A stretch of DNA of 64,000 bases. Origin: Viridibacillus sp050278625 (GTDB taxonomy: Bacteria > Bacillota > Bacilli > Bacillales_A > Planococcaceae). Position 1 is the stretch's first letter. Every line of letters begins with the position of its first letter. Below the pieces are notes generated by a model. The model worked only from the letters and a program-made list of their open reading frames with translations, had not been told where the DNA came from and did not search any database. Location: assembly GCF_050278625.1 (NCBI RefSeq), contig NZ_JBNNTI010000007.1, positions 1 through 64,000 of the forward strand, in the 5' to 3' direction. A program made the translations under genes and the position numbers. Below are positions 7,701 to 16,240 of the stretch, piece by piece.

Positions 7701-8723
7701 TTAAGCGTTTACAGACGCCTTAAGTGCAGCTGCAACTTTTCTCGTTAAATCTACTACTCGAGTTGAATAACCCCATTCGTTATCGTACCAAGCAAGTACT
7801 TTTACTTTACGAGTACCGATTACCATTGTAGTTAAACCATCAATCGTAGCTGAAGCTGGGTTTGTATTGTAATCTACTGATACCAAAGGTTCCATTGTGA
7901 AATCTAAAATTCCTTTTAGTGAACCAGCAGATGCTGCTTTAAACGCTTCATTCACTTCTTCAACCGTGACATCTCTGTTTAAATCTACTACTAAGTCTAC
8001 TAATGAGACGTTTGGAGTTGGAACGCGAAGTGCCATACCATGTAACTTACCTTCTAGTTCTGGTAATACTAGAGTTAGAGCTTTAGCAGCTCCTGTTGAA
8101 GTAGGAATAATTGAAGCAGCACACGCACGAGCACGACGTAAGTCTTTATGTGGATTATCAATATTTTTTTGATCATTTGTATATGAATGTACAGTTGTCA
8201 TTAAGCCATTGTCAATTCCAAAAGTATCATTTAATACCTTAGCAACTGGCGCAAGACAGTTTGTAGTACAGCTTGCATTTGAAATTACATCATGTTTTGT
8301 AAGGTCTAATTTTTCGTCATTAACACCCATTACAATTGTTACATCTTCATTTTTCCCAGGTGCTGTTAAAATAACTTTTTTAGCTCCTGCTTCTAGATGC
8401 AATGCTGCTTTTTCACGAGCATTGAATTTACCTGTTGCTTCGATAACGATATCAACATTCATTTCTTTCCAAGGTAAGTTCAACGGATCACGTTCACTAA
8501 TAAGTTCAACACGTTTGCCATTTATGATTAGGGCTTTTTCTTCAAATTGTACGTCCCCATCAAATTTCCCGTGATTTGTGTCATACTTAATCAAATGTGC
8601 TAACGTTTCAGCTGGGTAACTAGCATTAATTGCAACAATATTTAAATCATCTTGAAGTATCGCTTGACGGAACACCATGCGACCAATGCGGCCAAATCCG
8701 TTAATAGCAATAGAAACTGTCAT
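7701..8723 (-). CDS. gapB: Glyceraldehyde-3-phosphate dehydrogenase, gluconeogenic type
   Basis: Interconverts glyceraldehyde-3-phosphate and 1,3-bisphosphoglycerate. Several features point to the GapB (NADP-linked, gluconeogenic) branch. Residues 32-35 read INAS in place of the acidic residue that selects NAD in GapA, and motifs such as HLIKYDTNHGKF and NPHKDLRRARACA are GapB-like. The gene also sits at the B. subtilis gapB locus next to coaE-mutM-polA. Catalytic Cys152 is in SNASCTTNC and His179 in TTVHSYTNDQ. The product is complete at 340 residues. CcpN-like boxes upstream support repression during glycolytic growth. It has its own terminator. Confidence 0.95.
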   Translation of the reverse strand: MTVSIAINGFGRIGRMVFRQAILQDDLNIVAINASYPAETLAHLIKYDTNHGKFDGDVQFEEKALIINGKRVELISERDPLNLPWKEMNVDIVIEATGKFNAREKAALHLEAGAKKVILTAPGKNEDVTIVMGVNDEKLDLTKHDVISNASCTTNCLAPVAKVLNDTFGIDNGLMTTVHSYTNDQKNIDNPHKDLRRARACAASIIPTSTGAAKALTLVLPELEGKLHGMALRVPTPNVSLVDLVVDLNRDVTVEEVNEAFKAASAGSLKGILDFTMEPLVSVDYNTNPASATIDGLTTMVIGTRKVKVLAWYDNEWGYSTRVVDLTRKVAAALKASVNA

Positions 8724-8743
8724 GAATAATATCCTCCTGTAAC

Positions 8744-8786
8744 TGCGTTATACTTATTTTATTAATTCGAAAATTAGTATAACACA
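8744..8786 (-). promoter_or_regulatory. Paired CcpN-like operator boxes before gapB
   Basis: Reverse-strand TGTGTTATACT (8776-8786) matches the CcpN consensus TRTGHYATAYW at every position. Forward-strand TGCGTTATACT (8744-8754) matches with one difference and is in opposite orientation. Both lie within 65 bases of the gapB start. CcpN represses gapB in B. subtilis. The regulator gene itself is not in the window. Confidence 0.6.
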
Positions 8787-8856
8787 TTTTCAAGAAAGTA
8801 AAACCTATTATGATGAACATTTAAAAGTTTGTAAATTCTGATTTTTCCGAAATACA

Positions 8857-9453
8857 TCATTCAATCACATTCCACTTACGTAATATTTTATGCAATTGCT
8901 CACTCGTTGACTTGAGCGATTCATTATTATAAATAACTGCATCAGCACCTTTTTCCTTTTCAGATAACGGTAGTTGAGAACTAATTCTCGCCTTAGCTTC
9001 TTTTTCAGATAAATTATTACGTTCCATTAAACGCCGTAATTGTGTTTCTTCTGTGACAGATACAACTAAAATTTTCTCAACAAAATGTTGAAGGTGACTT
9101 TCAAACAATAACGGAATATCCATTATAACAAAACGTGCACCATGTTTTAATAGTTCATCACGTTGGCGAAGCATTTCACGGCGAATAGCTGGATGTATAA
9201 TATCGTTTAACGTTTTACGTGCTGCAGGTTTATGAAAGATAATATTTCCTAGTTTAGGGCGATCAAGCGTACCATCATCTAACAGAACGTCCTCGCCAAA
9301 TGCTTCTACTATATTTCTTAGCGTTTCCGTCCCAGGTTCTACTACTACACGTGCTACTATATCAGCATCAACAATCGGCAATTGTAACCCTTTTAGCATT
9401 TCTGCAACTGTACTTTTACCACTCGCAATACTTCCTGTTAATCCAATAATCAT
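8857..9453 (-). CDS. coaE: Dephospho-CoA kinase
   Basis: Last step of coenzyme A synthesis: phosphorylation of the ribose 3'-hydroxyl of dephospho-CoA. The start is the ATG at 9453 (aaaggtg upstream), giving 198 residues. A longer frame to 9510 would overlap mutM and adds residues foreign to the family. P-loop GLTGSIASGKST at 4-15; the lid region contains RRLMERNNLSEKEAKARI. It follows mutM by 13 bases in the operon polA-mutM-coaE. No hairpin with a T run separates its stop from the gapB upstream region. Confidence 0.96.
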   Translation of the reverse strand: MIIGLTGSIASGKSTVAEMLKGLQLPIVDADIVARVVVEPGTETLRNIVEAFGEDVLLDDGTLDRPKLGNIIFHKPAARKTLNDIIHPAIRREMLRQRDELLKHGARFVIMDIPLLFESHLQHFVEKILVVSVTEETQLRRLMERNNLSEKEAKARISSQLPLSEKEKGADAVIYNNESLKSTSEQLHKILRKWNVIE

Positions 9454-9466
9454 GTATATCACACCT

Positions 9467-10339
9467 TTAATGTTGGCAATTGGGGCAATAAACTGAGTTT
9501 CTGCCACCAATTATCTTTTGTTTAGTATTTCCATTACAAACCGGACAAATCTTTTTCCCATACATTTTCAAGCGATGTTGCATACTGCCCGCTTCCCCAT
9601 TAATATTCCGGTAATCCGAAATGGTTGAGCCGCCAATATCAATACTCTCTTGTAAAATATGAACAATTATCCCGAAAAGTTCAATTTTACGTTGTTTACT
9701 AATTCGAGACAATTTACGTGCTGGATGAATGTTCATCTTAAATAACGCTTCCGTCGCATATATATTGCCGCAACCAGCAATTACATGTCCGTCCATAATT
9801 ACTTCTTTAACTGACTTATTTGCATATTTCGTCAGATTTGCTTTTTCGAGAAAATAAGGTAGAGCTTCATCTGAAAAAGGCTCAGGTGCCATTTCAAGTA
9901 GTGGCGGATGCTCTGCTAGCTCATGCAAAAAGCGCATTTCACCAAAACGACGAATATCAGAATAGACAAGCCACTCGCCATCATCGAACTGGATTAAAAC
10001 ATGCGCATGTTTTTGAAACTTCTCTTCAGTAATTTCACTAACTTGCGATACATGGAACCATGCGCCCGTCATACCTAAATGGTTGACGAGCAGATATGGA
10101 TCCCCCTTTTTCTCCAAGTGGAAAAAGATATATTTTGAGCGTCGTTCGATGCTTTTTATAGTCATGCCTTCAATCGCTTGTTGAAAAGAATCAGGATCAA
10201 CTGCTTTAATAATACACTCTTTGCCTTGTTCTTTCGCCTGTCTAATAATTTTTGAAATCATCACATGATGAATCTTTTTCCCCGTAACGACCGGCTGTAA
10301 TGAACGCACAACACCTTCTACTTCTGGTAATTCTGGCAT
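9467..10339 (-). CDS. mutM: Formamidopyrimidine-DNA glycosylase
   Basis: Base-excision repair enzyme removing 8-oxoguanine and FaPy with AP-lyase activity. The N-terminus MPELPEVE exposes the catalytic Pro2 and Glu3 after methionine removal. The helix-two-turn-helix lies near 150-230 with AGCGNIYATEALF. The C-terminal zinc finger uses CPVC (265-268) and CPNC (285-288). The length of 290 is normal for Bacillales. It lies 12 bases after polA and just before coaE, so polymerase and glycosylase are co-transcribed. Confidence 0.97.
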   Translation of the reverse strand: MPELPEVEGVVRSLQPVVTGKKIHHVMISKIIRQAKEQGKECIIKAVDPDSFQQAIEGMTIKSIERRSKYIFFHLEKKGDPYLLVNHLGMTGAWFHVSQVSEITEEKFQKHAHVLIQFDDGEWLVYSDIRRFGEMRFLHELAEHPPLLEMAPEPFSDEALPYFLEKANLTKYANKSVKEVIMDGHVIAGCGNIYATEALFKMNIHPARKLSRISKQRKIELFGIIVHILQESIDIGGSTISDYRNINGEAGSMQHRLKMYGKKICPVCNGNTKQKIIGGRNSVYCPNCQH

Positions 10340-10351
10340 GCGATCACTCCT

Positions 10352-12979
10352 TTATTTTGTATCATACCAAGTTGGGCCAAATGCAAAATCGGCTCTTAGT
10401 GGTACATTTAGTTCGAATGCATTCCCCATTACTTCTGGTACTAACTTTTTAAGAATTGCAATTTCCTCTTTCGGTGCTTCAAAAATTAACTCATCGTGTA
10501 CTTGCAAAAGCATTTTCGTTTGTAAATTTTGCTCTTTTAATACCGCTGCCATATCAATCATTGCTTTTTTTATAATATCAGCTGCACTACCTTGAATTGG
10601 CGTATTCATAGCAGTTCGCTCTGCAAAGCTACGTAAATTGAAGTTTGAACTTTTCAGGTCTGGCAGATAGCGTCGTCGATTTAAAATAGTAGTCACATAG
10701 CCATGTTGTTTCGCTTCTTCAACGATATTTTTCATATAGTCTTGTACACCTGGGAAGCTCACGAAATATCGTTCAATGAAATCTGCCGCTTCTTTTCGTG
10801 TAATATCTAAGTTTTGAGATAGACCGTAATCGCTAATACCATAAACTATTCCGAAGTTAACTGCTTTGGCTGCACGACGCATGTCTGATGTTACTTCCTC
10901 TTCTGCCACATGGAATACATTCATCGCAGTATTCGTATGAATATCCGAACCATTTTGGAATGCACTAATTAGATTTTCGTCACCACACATATGAGCTAAT
11001 ACACGTAACTCGATTTGTGAATAATCAGCCGCGAAAAGGAGCCAATCTGGATTTGAGGGAACGAATGCTTGGCGTATTTTACGCCCCTCTTCAAGTCTTA
11101 CTGGTATGTTTTGCAAATTTGGATCTGTTGAACTTAAGCGGCCTGTTGATGTTAATGCTTGCTGGAACCTTGTATGAATTTTTTGATCTTCTACGTGAAT
11201 TTCTTTCAATAAACCTTCTATATACGTTGATTGCAATTTCCCAAGCTGACGATACTGTAAAATATGACGAATTATTTCGTGTTCTGGCTCTAGTTTTTCT
11301 AATACATCTGCGGCAGTAGAATAACCTGTTTTTGTTTTCTTAATAACAGGTAACCCCAATTTTTCGAACAAAATAACACCTAACTGTTTCGGTGAATTAA
11401 TATTAAAAGATTGACCAGCGATTGAATAAATATCTTCCTCAATCGCTTTTAGTTTCGTTGTTAAATCATGCCCCATTTCAACAAGTCGTTCACGATCAAC
11501 TGTGATACCTTCACTTTCCATTTCACTTAATATTCCAGCTAGTGGTAGCTCTAATTGTTTATACAACCCAAATTGTTCATTTTCTCGAAGAAGTTGCTCC
11601 AACTTTGGTTGTAAAATGTATACCGCATTTGCTTTACGACAAGCATGCTCCGCAACAGCTTCTATTGCCGGAGTAGCTTTTTTTGCACCTTTACCATATA
11701 CATTGTCATTTGATAGGACATCAGTATAACCAAACTCTCTCGAAATGGTTGCGACATCATCAGAAGGGATTGCAGGATTCACAATATATGCAGCTAATAG
11801 CATATCGAATTCCACGCCCGCTAATTTAATACCATCACGTAATAATGCGGCTTGCGCTGCTTTTGAATCGACAATATACTTCTTCTTTGAAGAATCTTCT
11901 AACCATTCTTTTAACGTTGAAGAAGCGATTGCTTTGTCGTAAGGAATATAATATGCTTGCTTGTCATCTACTAACGCTATTCCAAATCTGTCACAAGTAT
12001 GATAGTGCTCATCAGCAAGTTCAATATGTACAGCCATCGCATCCTGTAATTGCTCTGCTGATATATCGTCTAATATAGAAAAAATTAGTTCCTTCGTTGT
12101 TGTCGCTTCTGATTCAAATTCACTTTTTTCGATTAATGATTTAAAAGATAAATCTTGCCACAATGAAAACAGCTCATCTACATTTGGACCACCATATACT
12201 AAGTCATCAAGCGTAATAGTAATGGGTGATTGACGATCAATCGTTGCTAGCTGTTTGCTCATTTTCGCTTGTTCTTCATTGGTCGTAAGTTTTTCTTTTA
12301 ACTTTGCACCACTCACGTGTTCTACATTTTCATATAGTTCTTCAATAGTTGGATATTGCTTTAATAATTTGATAGCTGTTTTTTCACCCACACCAGGTAC
12401 GCCAGGTATATTGTCTGATGCATCCCCCATTAGACCTTTCATATCAATAATTTGCTGAGGCATTAAACCATATTTTTCTTGAATATGATCTGGTGTATAT
12501 TTTTCAATATCTGTCATACCTTTACGCGTAATATAAACAGTTGTGTTCTTTGATGCCAGCTGCGTTAAGTCTTTATCTCCTGTAACAACGATAACTTGTA
12601 GCTTTTGGTCTTCAGCTTGTTTACTCAAAGTACCGATAATATCATCTGCTTCATACATCTCCAGCTCATATTGCTTAATACGATATGCATCTAATAATTT
12701 TCGTAAATACGGGAATTGCTCTGATAATTCAGGTGGTGTTTTCTGACGTCCACCTTTATATTCTCCGTATGTAGAATGACGGAATGTCGTTTTACCAGCA
12801 TCAAATGCTACAAGCATTTTCGTTGGTTTTTCCTCTTCTAATATTTTCTGTAACATCGTAGTAAAGCCATAAACCGCATTTGTGTGAATACCGCTATCAT
12901 TTGTTAATAGTGGTAAAGCAAAAAATGCTCGATAAGCTAAGCTATTTCCATCTAAAAGTAGTAGCTTTTCCTTTGTCAT
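10352..12979 (-). CDS. polA: DNA polymerase I
   Basis: Gap-filling and Okazaki-fragment processing polymerase. I start at the ATG at 12979 (gaggagag eight bases upstream), giving 875 residues; the ATG ten codons earlier lacks a ribosome binding site. The 5' nuclease domain covers about 1-295, with LLLLDGNSLAYRAFFALP and GVPGVGEKTAIKLL. The central exonuclease fold (about 300-460) has lost the DxE acidic motif (VHIELADEHYH), as usual in Bacillus, so proofreading is probably absent. The polymerase domain has motif A ADYSQIELRVLAHM and motif C QVHDELIFE. It is the first gene of polA-mutM-coaE. Confidence 0.97.
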   Translation of the reverse strand: MTKEKLLLLDGNSLAYRAFFALPLLTNDSGIHTNAVYGFTTMLQKILEEEKPTKMLVAFDAGKTTFRHSTYGEYKGGRQKTPPELSEQFPYLRKLLDAYRIKQYELEMYEADDIIGTLSKQAEDQKLQVIVVTGDKDLTQLASKNTTVYITRKGMTDIEKYTPDHIQEKYGLMPQQIIDMKGLMGDASDNIPGVPGVGEKTAIKLLKQYPTIEELYENVEHVSGAKLKEKLTTNEEQAKMSKQLATIDRQSPITITLDDLVYGGPNVDELFSLWQDLSFKSLIEKSEFESEATTTKELIFSILDDISAEQLQDAMAVHIELADEHYHTCDRFGIALVDDKQAYYIPYDKAIASSTLKEWLEDSSKKKYIVDSKAAQAALLRDGIKLAGVEFDMLLAAYIVNPAIPSDDVATISREFGYTDVLSNDNVYGKGAKKATPAIEAVAEHACRKANAVYILQPKLEQLLRENEQFGLYKQLELPLAGILSEMESEGITVDRERLVEMGHDLTTKLKAIEEDIYSIAGQSFNINSPKQLGVILFEKLGLPVIKKTKTGYSTAADVLEKLEPEHEIIRHILQYRQLGKLQSTYIEGLLKEIHVEDQKIHTRFQQALTSTGRLSSTDPNLQNIPVRLEEGRKIRQAFVPSNPDWLLFAADYSQIELRVLAHMCGDENLISAFQNGSDIHTNTAMNVFHVAEEEVTSDMRRAAKAVNFGIVYGISDYGLSQNLDITRKEAADFIERYFVSFPGVQDYMKNIVEEAKQHGYVTTILNRRRYLPDLKSSNFNLRSFAERTAMNTPIQGSAADIIKKAMIDMAAVLKEQNLQTKMLLQVHDELIFEAPKEEIAILKKLVPEVMGNAFELNVPLRADFAFGPTWYDTK

Positions 12980-13065
12980 GTGTACACTCTCCTCATTCTT
13001 CTTACTCATTTGAGCTGTTTGCTTTATATGTTATTATGCGCGGAATTTCTTTTTTCCTAAACGTC

Positions 13066-13126
13066 AAAAAGCCGTCTCTCTTTTCTATTTTACCATGCGT
13101 GTAAGTAGAAAGGAAAATGACGGCTA
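13066..13126 (-). terminator. Long imperfect hairpin upstream of polA
   Basis: On the reverse strand AGCCGTC...TTTCTA can pair with TAGAAA...GACGGCT, followed by TTTTT. It lies between the phoR terminator and polA. It could be a second terminator for phoR transcripts or an attenuator of polA. The rest of the 324-base gap 12980-13303 shows no gene and no good promoter. Confidence 0.4.
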
Positions 13127-13184
13127 ATAAAAATACGAAAAAATGTTCGCATTTTATTATTACTATATTCTGCTATTTAAAACC

Positions 13185-13213
13185 TAAAAAAGAATCTAGG
13201 AAATCCTAGATTC
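13185..13213 (-). terminator. Terminator of the phoPR operon
   Basis: Stem agaatctagga / tcctagattct, loop of one or two bases, followed by six T on the reverse strand, about 90 bases after the phoR stop. Confidence 0.8.
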
Positions 13214-13303
13214 TCGCTTCCATAAACACTGGTTGAAGGGGGCTTCGAATATTATATTAACAAAGGATTATGAAGAGTATATATATAAATTGTAAAGAGT
13301 GTG

Positions 13304-14851
13304 TTAATTTGGTTGTTTTTCCGGCAAAATAACACGCATTGTCGTCCCTTTACCAACTTCACTCTCCACTTGTATTTTACCGTGATGCGCCTCAATTAAA
13401 TGCTTTACAATCGCAAGACCTAGCCCTGTTCCACCCGAGTTACGACTACGAGCTCGATCAACACGATAAAAGCGTTCAAATATCCTTGGAATTTCGGGTT
13501 TCTCAATCCCAATCCCTTCATCAACGATTTCAATGATGCCATTTTTATTTTGTTCATATAACTTCACTTTAATTTTCGTATTCTCTGGAGAGTAAGTAAT
13601 CGAATTCGTCATTAAATTCATAACAACTTGAATTAGCCGATTTGAATCACCTTCAACTACAACATCCTGCTCAATTTCAGCTTCGAATGATATGTTTTTT
13701 TCCTCAATACGTGGCACTGTCATTTCAGTGGCTCTTACAATAACATCCTTTAAACTTGTCTGTTCAATATTGACTGTAAAACCGTGCTTTTCAATTTTTG
13801 ATAACTCAAGCAAATCTATAATAAGCATTTGCAGGCGATTACTCTCTTTATTAATAATTTCTAAAAAGGACAATAATGTCCCTTGATCCTTGTATGCGCC
13901 GTCTAATAACGTTTCTGAAAAGCCTTTAATCGATGTAATAGGGGTGCGTAATTCATGTGATACATTTGCTACGAAGTCCTTACGTATTTGCTCCAGCTTT
14001 TTCAATTCCGTAATATCATGCATGATAATCACAATCCCTAACCAGTGACCATGCTCTCCTATAACAGGAGCACCATATACTTCCATATGTCGAAATTCTT
14101 GTTGAATTTCTATTTGCATTTGCTTACGATATGTTATTTCTGTCATAAAGACATGGTCTACGAATTGTTCTAACTCATTCGGTAAACCTAACTCGCGGAA
14201 AACCTGTTTATAGACTGTATTGTAGGGCACATCGAATAATTCCAAAAACACTTTATTAACAATGGATATATGCCCTTCCTTCCCAATCATTATAAGTGCA
14301 CTACCCATATTCTCAATCAGCGTTTTGAGGCGCTCTTGCTCAATCTCGCGAATCATCATAATATCTTGCAAGTTACGAGCAAGGACATTAACCGCATTAC
14401 TTAGTTGGATCGTGGGTGATTCGGCATTTTCATATGCCCTTGCACGATAATTTCCTTTTGCTAACTCTAACGCTGTATTTGTTACATTGTCTATAGGCTG
14501 AGCTAAATTCTTTATCAAGCGCGAAGTAATAATCATCAGTAATATAAAGGTAATTATTAAAGCGATAATAAGCATAATCCATAGACGAATTCTTATATCC
14601 GCTAATTCACTTCCGCCAAAATCAAGTGGCAAGACATCTATTATTGCACGTTCTTGCTCTACAGTTAAATCGATCCTTTGTTTTTCAATTGCATGTAAAA
14701 TATTCTCATGCGATCGAAGGGAATTAGAGCGTATCGAATCTTCTACATATACAGGAAAAAGCTGGCCTAGTATAAAACCAAGACCAGCTAGCGCTGTACC
14801 ATACAGAAATCCAAAAGCAATGAGCAGCCTAGCTCTAAGAGATTTCATCAT
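13304..14851 (-). CDS. phoR: Phosphate-starvation sensor histidine kinase PhoR (short sensor form)
   Basis: Membrane sensor kinase of the Pho system, pairing with the PhoP gene it overlaps by four bases. The 515 residues show TM1 (8-30), an extracytoplasmic stretch of only about 57 residues (31-87), TM2 (88-111), HAMP (about 112-165), PAS (about 175-285), HisKA with phospho-acceptor His299 in VANVSHELRTP, and an ATPase domain with GEGIGIEKPE-like and GGTGLGLAIVKHLI motifs. B. subtilis PhoR is longer (579) because it carries an extracytoplasmic PAS fold that is missing here. The assignment rests on the phoP partner and the mdh-phoP-phoR-polA context. Confidence 0.9.
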   Translation of the reverse strand: MMKSLRARLLIAFGFLYGTALAGLGFILGQLFPVYVEDSIRSNSLRSHENILHAIEKQRIDLTVEQERAIIDVLPLDFGGSELADIRIRLWIMLIIALIITFILLMIITSRLIKNLAQPIDNVTNTALELAKGNYRARAYENAESPTIQLSNAVNVLARNLQDIMMIREIEQERLKTLIENMGSALIMIGKEGHISIVNKVFLELFDVPYNTVYKQVFRELGLPNELEQFVDHVFMTEITYRKQMQIEIQQEFRHMEVYGAPVIGEHGHWLGIVIIMHDITELKKLEQIRKDFVANVSHELRTPITSIKGFSETLLDGAYKDQGTLLSFLEIINKESNRLQMLIIDLLELSKIEKHGFTVNIEQTSLKDVIVRATEMTVPRIEEKNISFEAEIEQDVVVEGDSNRLIQVVMNLMTNSITYSPENTKIKVKLYEQNKNGIIEIVDEGIGIEKPEIPRIFERFYRVDRARSRNSGGTGLGLAIVKHLIEAHHGKIQVESEVGKGTTMRVILPEKQPN

Positions 14852-15558
14852 AGCTTCGGCTCCTCAAATTTATAACCTAAACCTCTTATCGTTTTTATGA
14901 ACTTTGGTTTGCGACTATTTTCTTCAATTTGTTCACGCAAGTGGCTAATATGCACATCAACAATCCGCGTATCTCCCGCAAAATCATAATGCCATACAGC
15001 ACTTAGTAGCTGATCGCGTGTTAACACACGATTTTTATTTTCCAATAAATAAACAAGCAGCTCAAATTCTTTCGGAGTGAATTCTAACACTTCCTCTCCT
15101 AAGAAAGCTTCAAAGCGGTCAGGGAATACTTGCAGTTGTCCAAATGAATAAGTTTGTTCAATATGCTCTTCTTCTTTCACTACCTCAGTCACTTTAGAAC
15201 GGCGTAATACCGCTTTAACCCTAGCCATTACTTCACGTGGACTAAAGGGTTTTGTCATATAATCATCTGCACCAAGTTCAAGACCCAGTACTTTATCGAA
15301 CTCATCGTCTTTTGCAGTTAACATAATAATTGGTGTATTGATTTTCTTAATACGTAACTCCTTGCAAACTTCCATGCCATCCATTTTAGGTAACATTAAG
15401 TCTAATAATAGTAAATCTGGCTTTTCCAAAATTGCTTTGTGTAAACCGTCTTTCCCGTCATTCGCAATTACTACATCGTATCCAGCCTGTTGGAGATTGT
15501 ATTGTAATAATGTTGCAATTGAAATTTCGTCTTCTACTACAAGTATTTTATTTGTCAT
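14848..15558 (-). CDS. phoP: OmpR-family response regulator PhoP
   Basis: Response regulator of the phosphate-starvation regulon. The 236 residues comprise a receiver domain with the acidic pocket E9-D10 and phospho-acceptor Asp53 in LLLLDLMLP, then a winged-helix DNA-binding domain from about 130 (VLEFTPKEFELLVYLLENK, RTIRGLGYKFEEP). Ribosome binding site GGAGGAAAC precedes the ATG. It lies 50 bases after the MaoC-like gene in the mdh-phoP-phoR arrangement. A perfect palindrome (15580-15599) lies in the short upstream gap and may be an operator or processing hairpin. I saw no clear TTAACA-type Pho-box repeats. Confidence 0.95.
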   Translation of the reverse strand: MTNKILVVEDEISIATLLQYNLQQAGYDVVIANDGKDGLHKAILEKPDLLLLDLMLPKMDGMEVCKELRIKKINTPIIMLTAKDDEFDKVLGLELGADDYMTKPFSPREVMARVKAVLRRSKVTEVVKEEEHIEQTYSFGQLQVFPDRFEAFLGEEVLEFTPKEFELLVYLLENKNRVLTRDQLLSAVWHYDFAGDTRIVDVHISHLREQIEENSRKPKFIKTIRGLGYKFEEPKL

Positions 15559-15579
15559 GTTTGTTTCCTCCGCAATTGA

Positions 15580-15599
15580 TTTGAAACCCCCATTTCAAA
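15580..15599. promoter_or_regulatory. Palindrome upstream of phoP
   Basis: The 20 bases tttgaaacccccatttcaaa have perfect 7-bp arms around a 6-base loop and lie about 20 bases before the phoP start. They could be a regulator site or an RNA hairpin in the mdh-maoC-phoP transcript. No factor can be assigned. Confidence 0.35.
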
Positions 15600-15608
15600 C
15601 CTTTGCTA

Positions 15609-16085
15609 CTAGATTTCTTCTTTCTTATTTGCAGACTCGTCTTGTTCGCGATTCGGCGGATTTACTGTCACTTTACCTTGCATGACTAGAATGCTGTCAT
15701 CATTGTGCCCGTTAATATTCACAGTTACTTCATTAAGCTCTTTATTTACTTCGATTACTTCAAGTAAAATTTGAATCGTATCATTATGATATACCGGATG
15801 TGGATATTCAAATTGCTGAGAAGTAATATAAGAACCAGGGCCCGGAATATATTTTGAAATAGCTGATGTTACAACACCATTCAACATGATTGTAGGCACT
15901 ACAGGTTTTTGAAAACTAGTCTGCGAGGTAAAGTCATGTTGTATGTATAGAGGATTACTGTCATTGGTTAAGCCGAGATATAATAGTAAGTCTTTATCTT
16001 CGATTTTCTCTGTTAGTTGTAATGATTCGCCAACAGATAACTCTTCAATTTTTTTACCTAACTTCCTCTTCTTGCCAAGTAACAC
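15609..16085 (-). CDS. MaoC-like hot-dog dehydratase-family protein
   Basis: I place the start at the GTG at 16085, preceded by aaggggg, giving 158 residues (MLLGKKRKLGKKIEEL...). The longer open frame to 16244 has a non-conserved, hydrophobic extension and crosses the mdh terminator. The protein has the MaoC/hot-dog fold pattern (YLGLTNDSNPLYIQHDF, residues near 45-60). In true (R)-enoyl-CoA hydratases the motif is D-x-N-P-x-H. Here the Asp is kept but the His is Tyr, so dehydratase activity is doubtful. It lies between mdh and phoP, separated from mdh by a terminator. The function is unknown. Confidence 0.8.
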   Translation of the reverse strand: MLLGKKRKLGKKIEELSVGESLQLTEKIEDKDLLLYLGLTNDSNPLYIQHDFTSQTSFQKPVVPTIMLNGVVTSAISKYIPGPGSYITSQQFEYPHPVYHNDTIQILLEVIEVNKELNEVTVNINGHNDDSILVMQGKVTVNPPNREQDESANKKEEI

Positions 16086-16193
16086 AATATTCCCCCTTAA
16101 ATAATTTGTTAATTCAATAGTATCAATAATCAGTAAAAAAAGACAGTATGATTGCATACATATAATATATTGTCTGAATTTTTTTGATACTAT

Positions 16194-16228
16194 AAAAAAA
16201 CGAGAAGGTAAAAACCTACTCGTTTTAA
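16194..16228 (-). terminator. Terminator of citZ-icd-mdh
   Basis: Hairpin cgag-aggt / acct-ctcg with one internal mismatch and flanking A/T runs that extend the stem, followed by a T run on the reverse strand, 13 bases after the mdh stop. Confidence 0.78.
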
Positions 16229-16240
16229 AAAGTATATAAA

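Noticed and set aside
8209..8574. 121-residue forward frame inside gapB
   Set aside because: Antisense to a fully conserved enzyme; no start signal.
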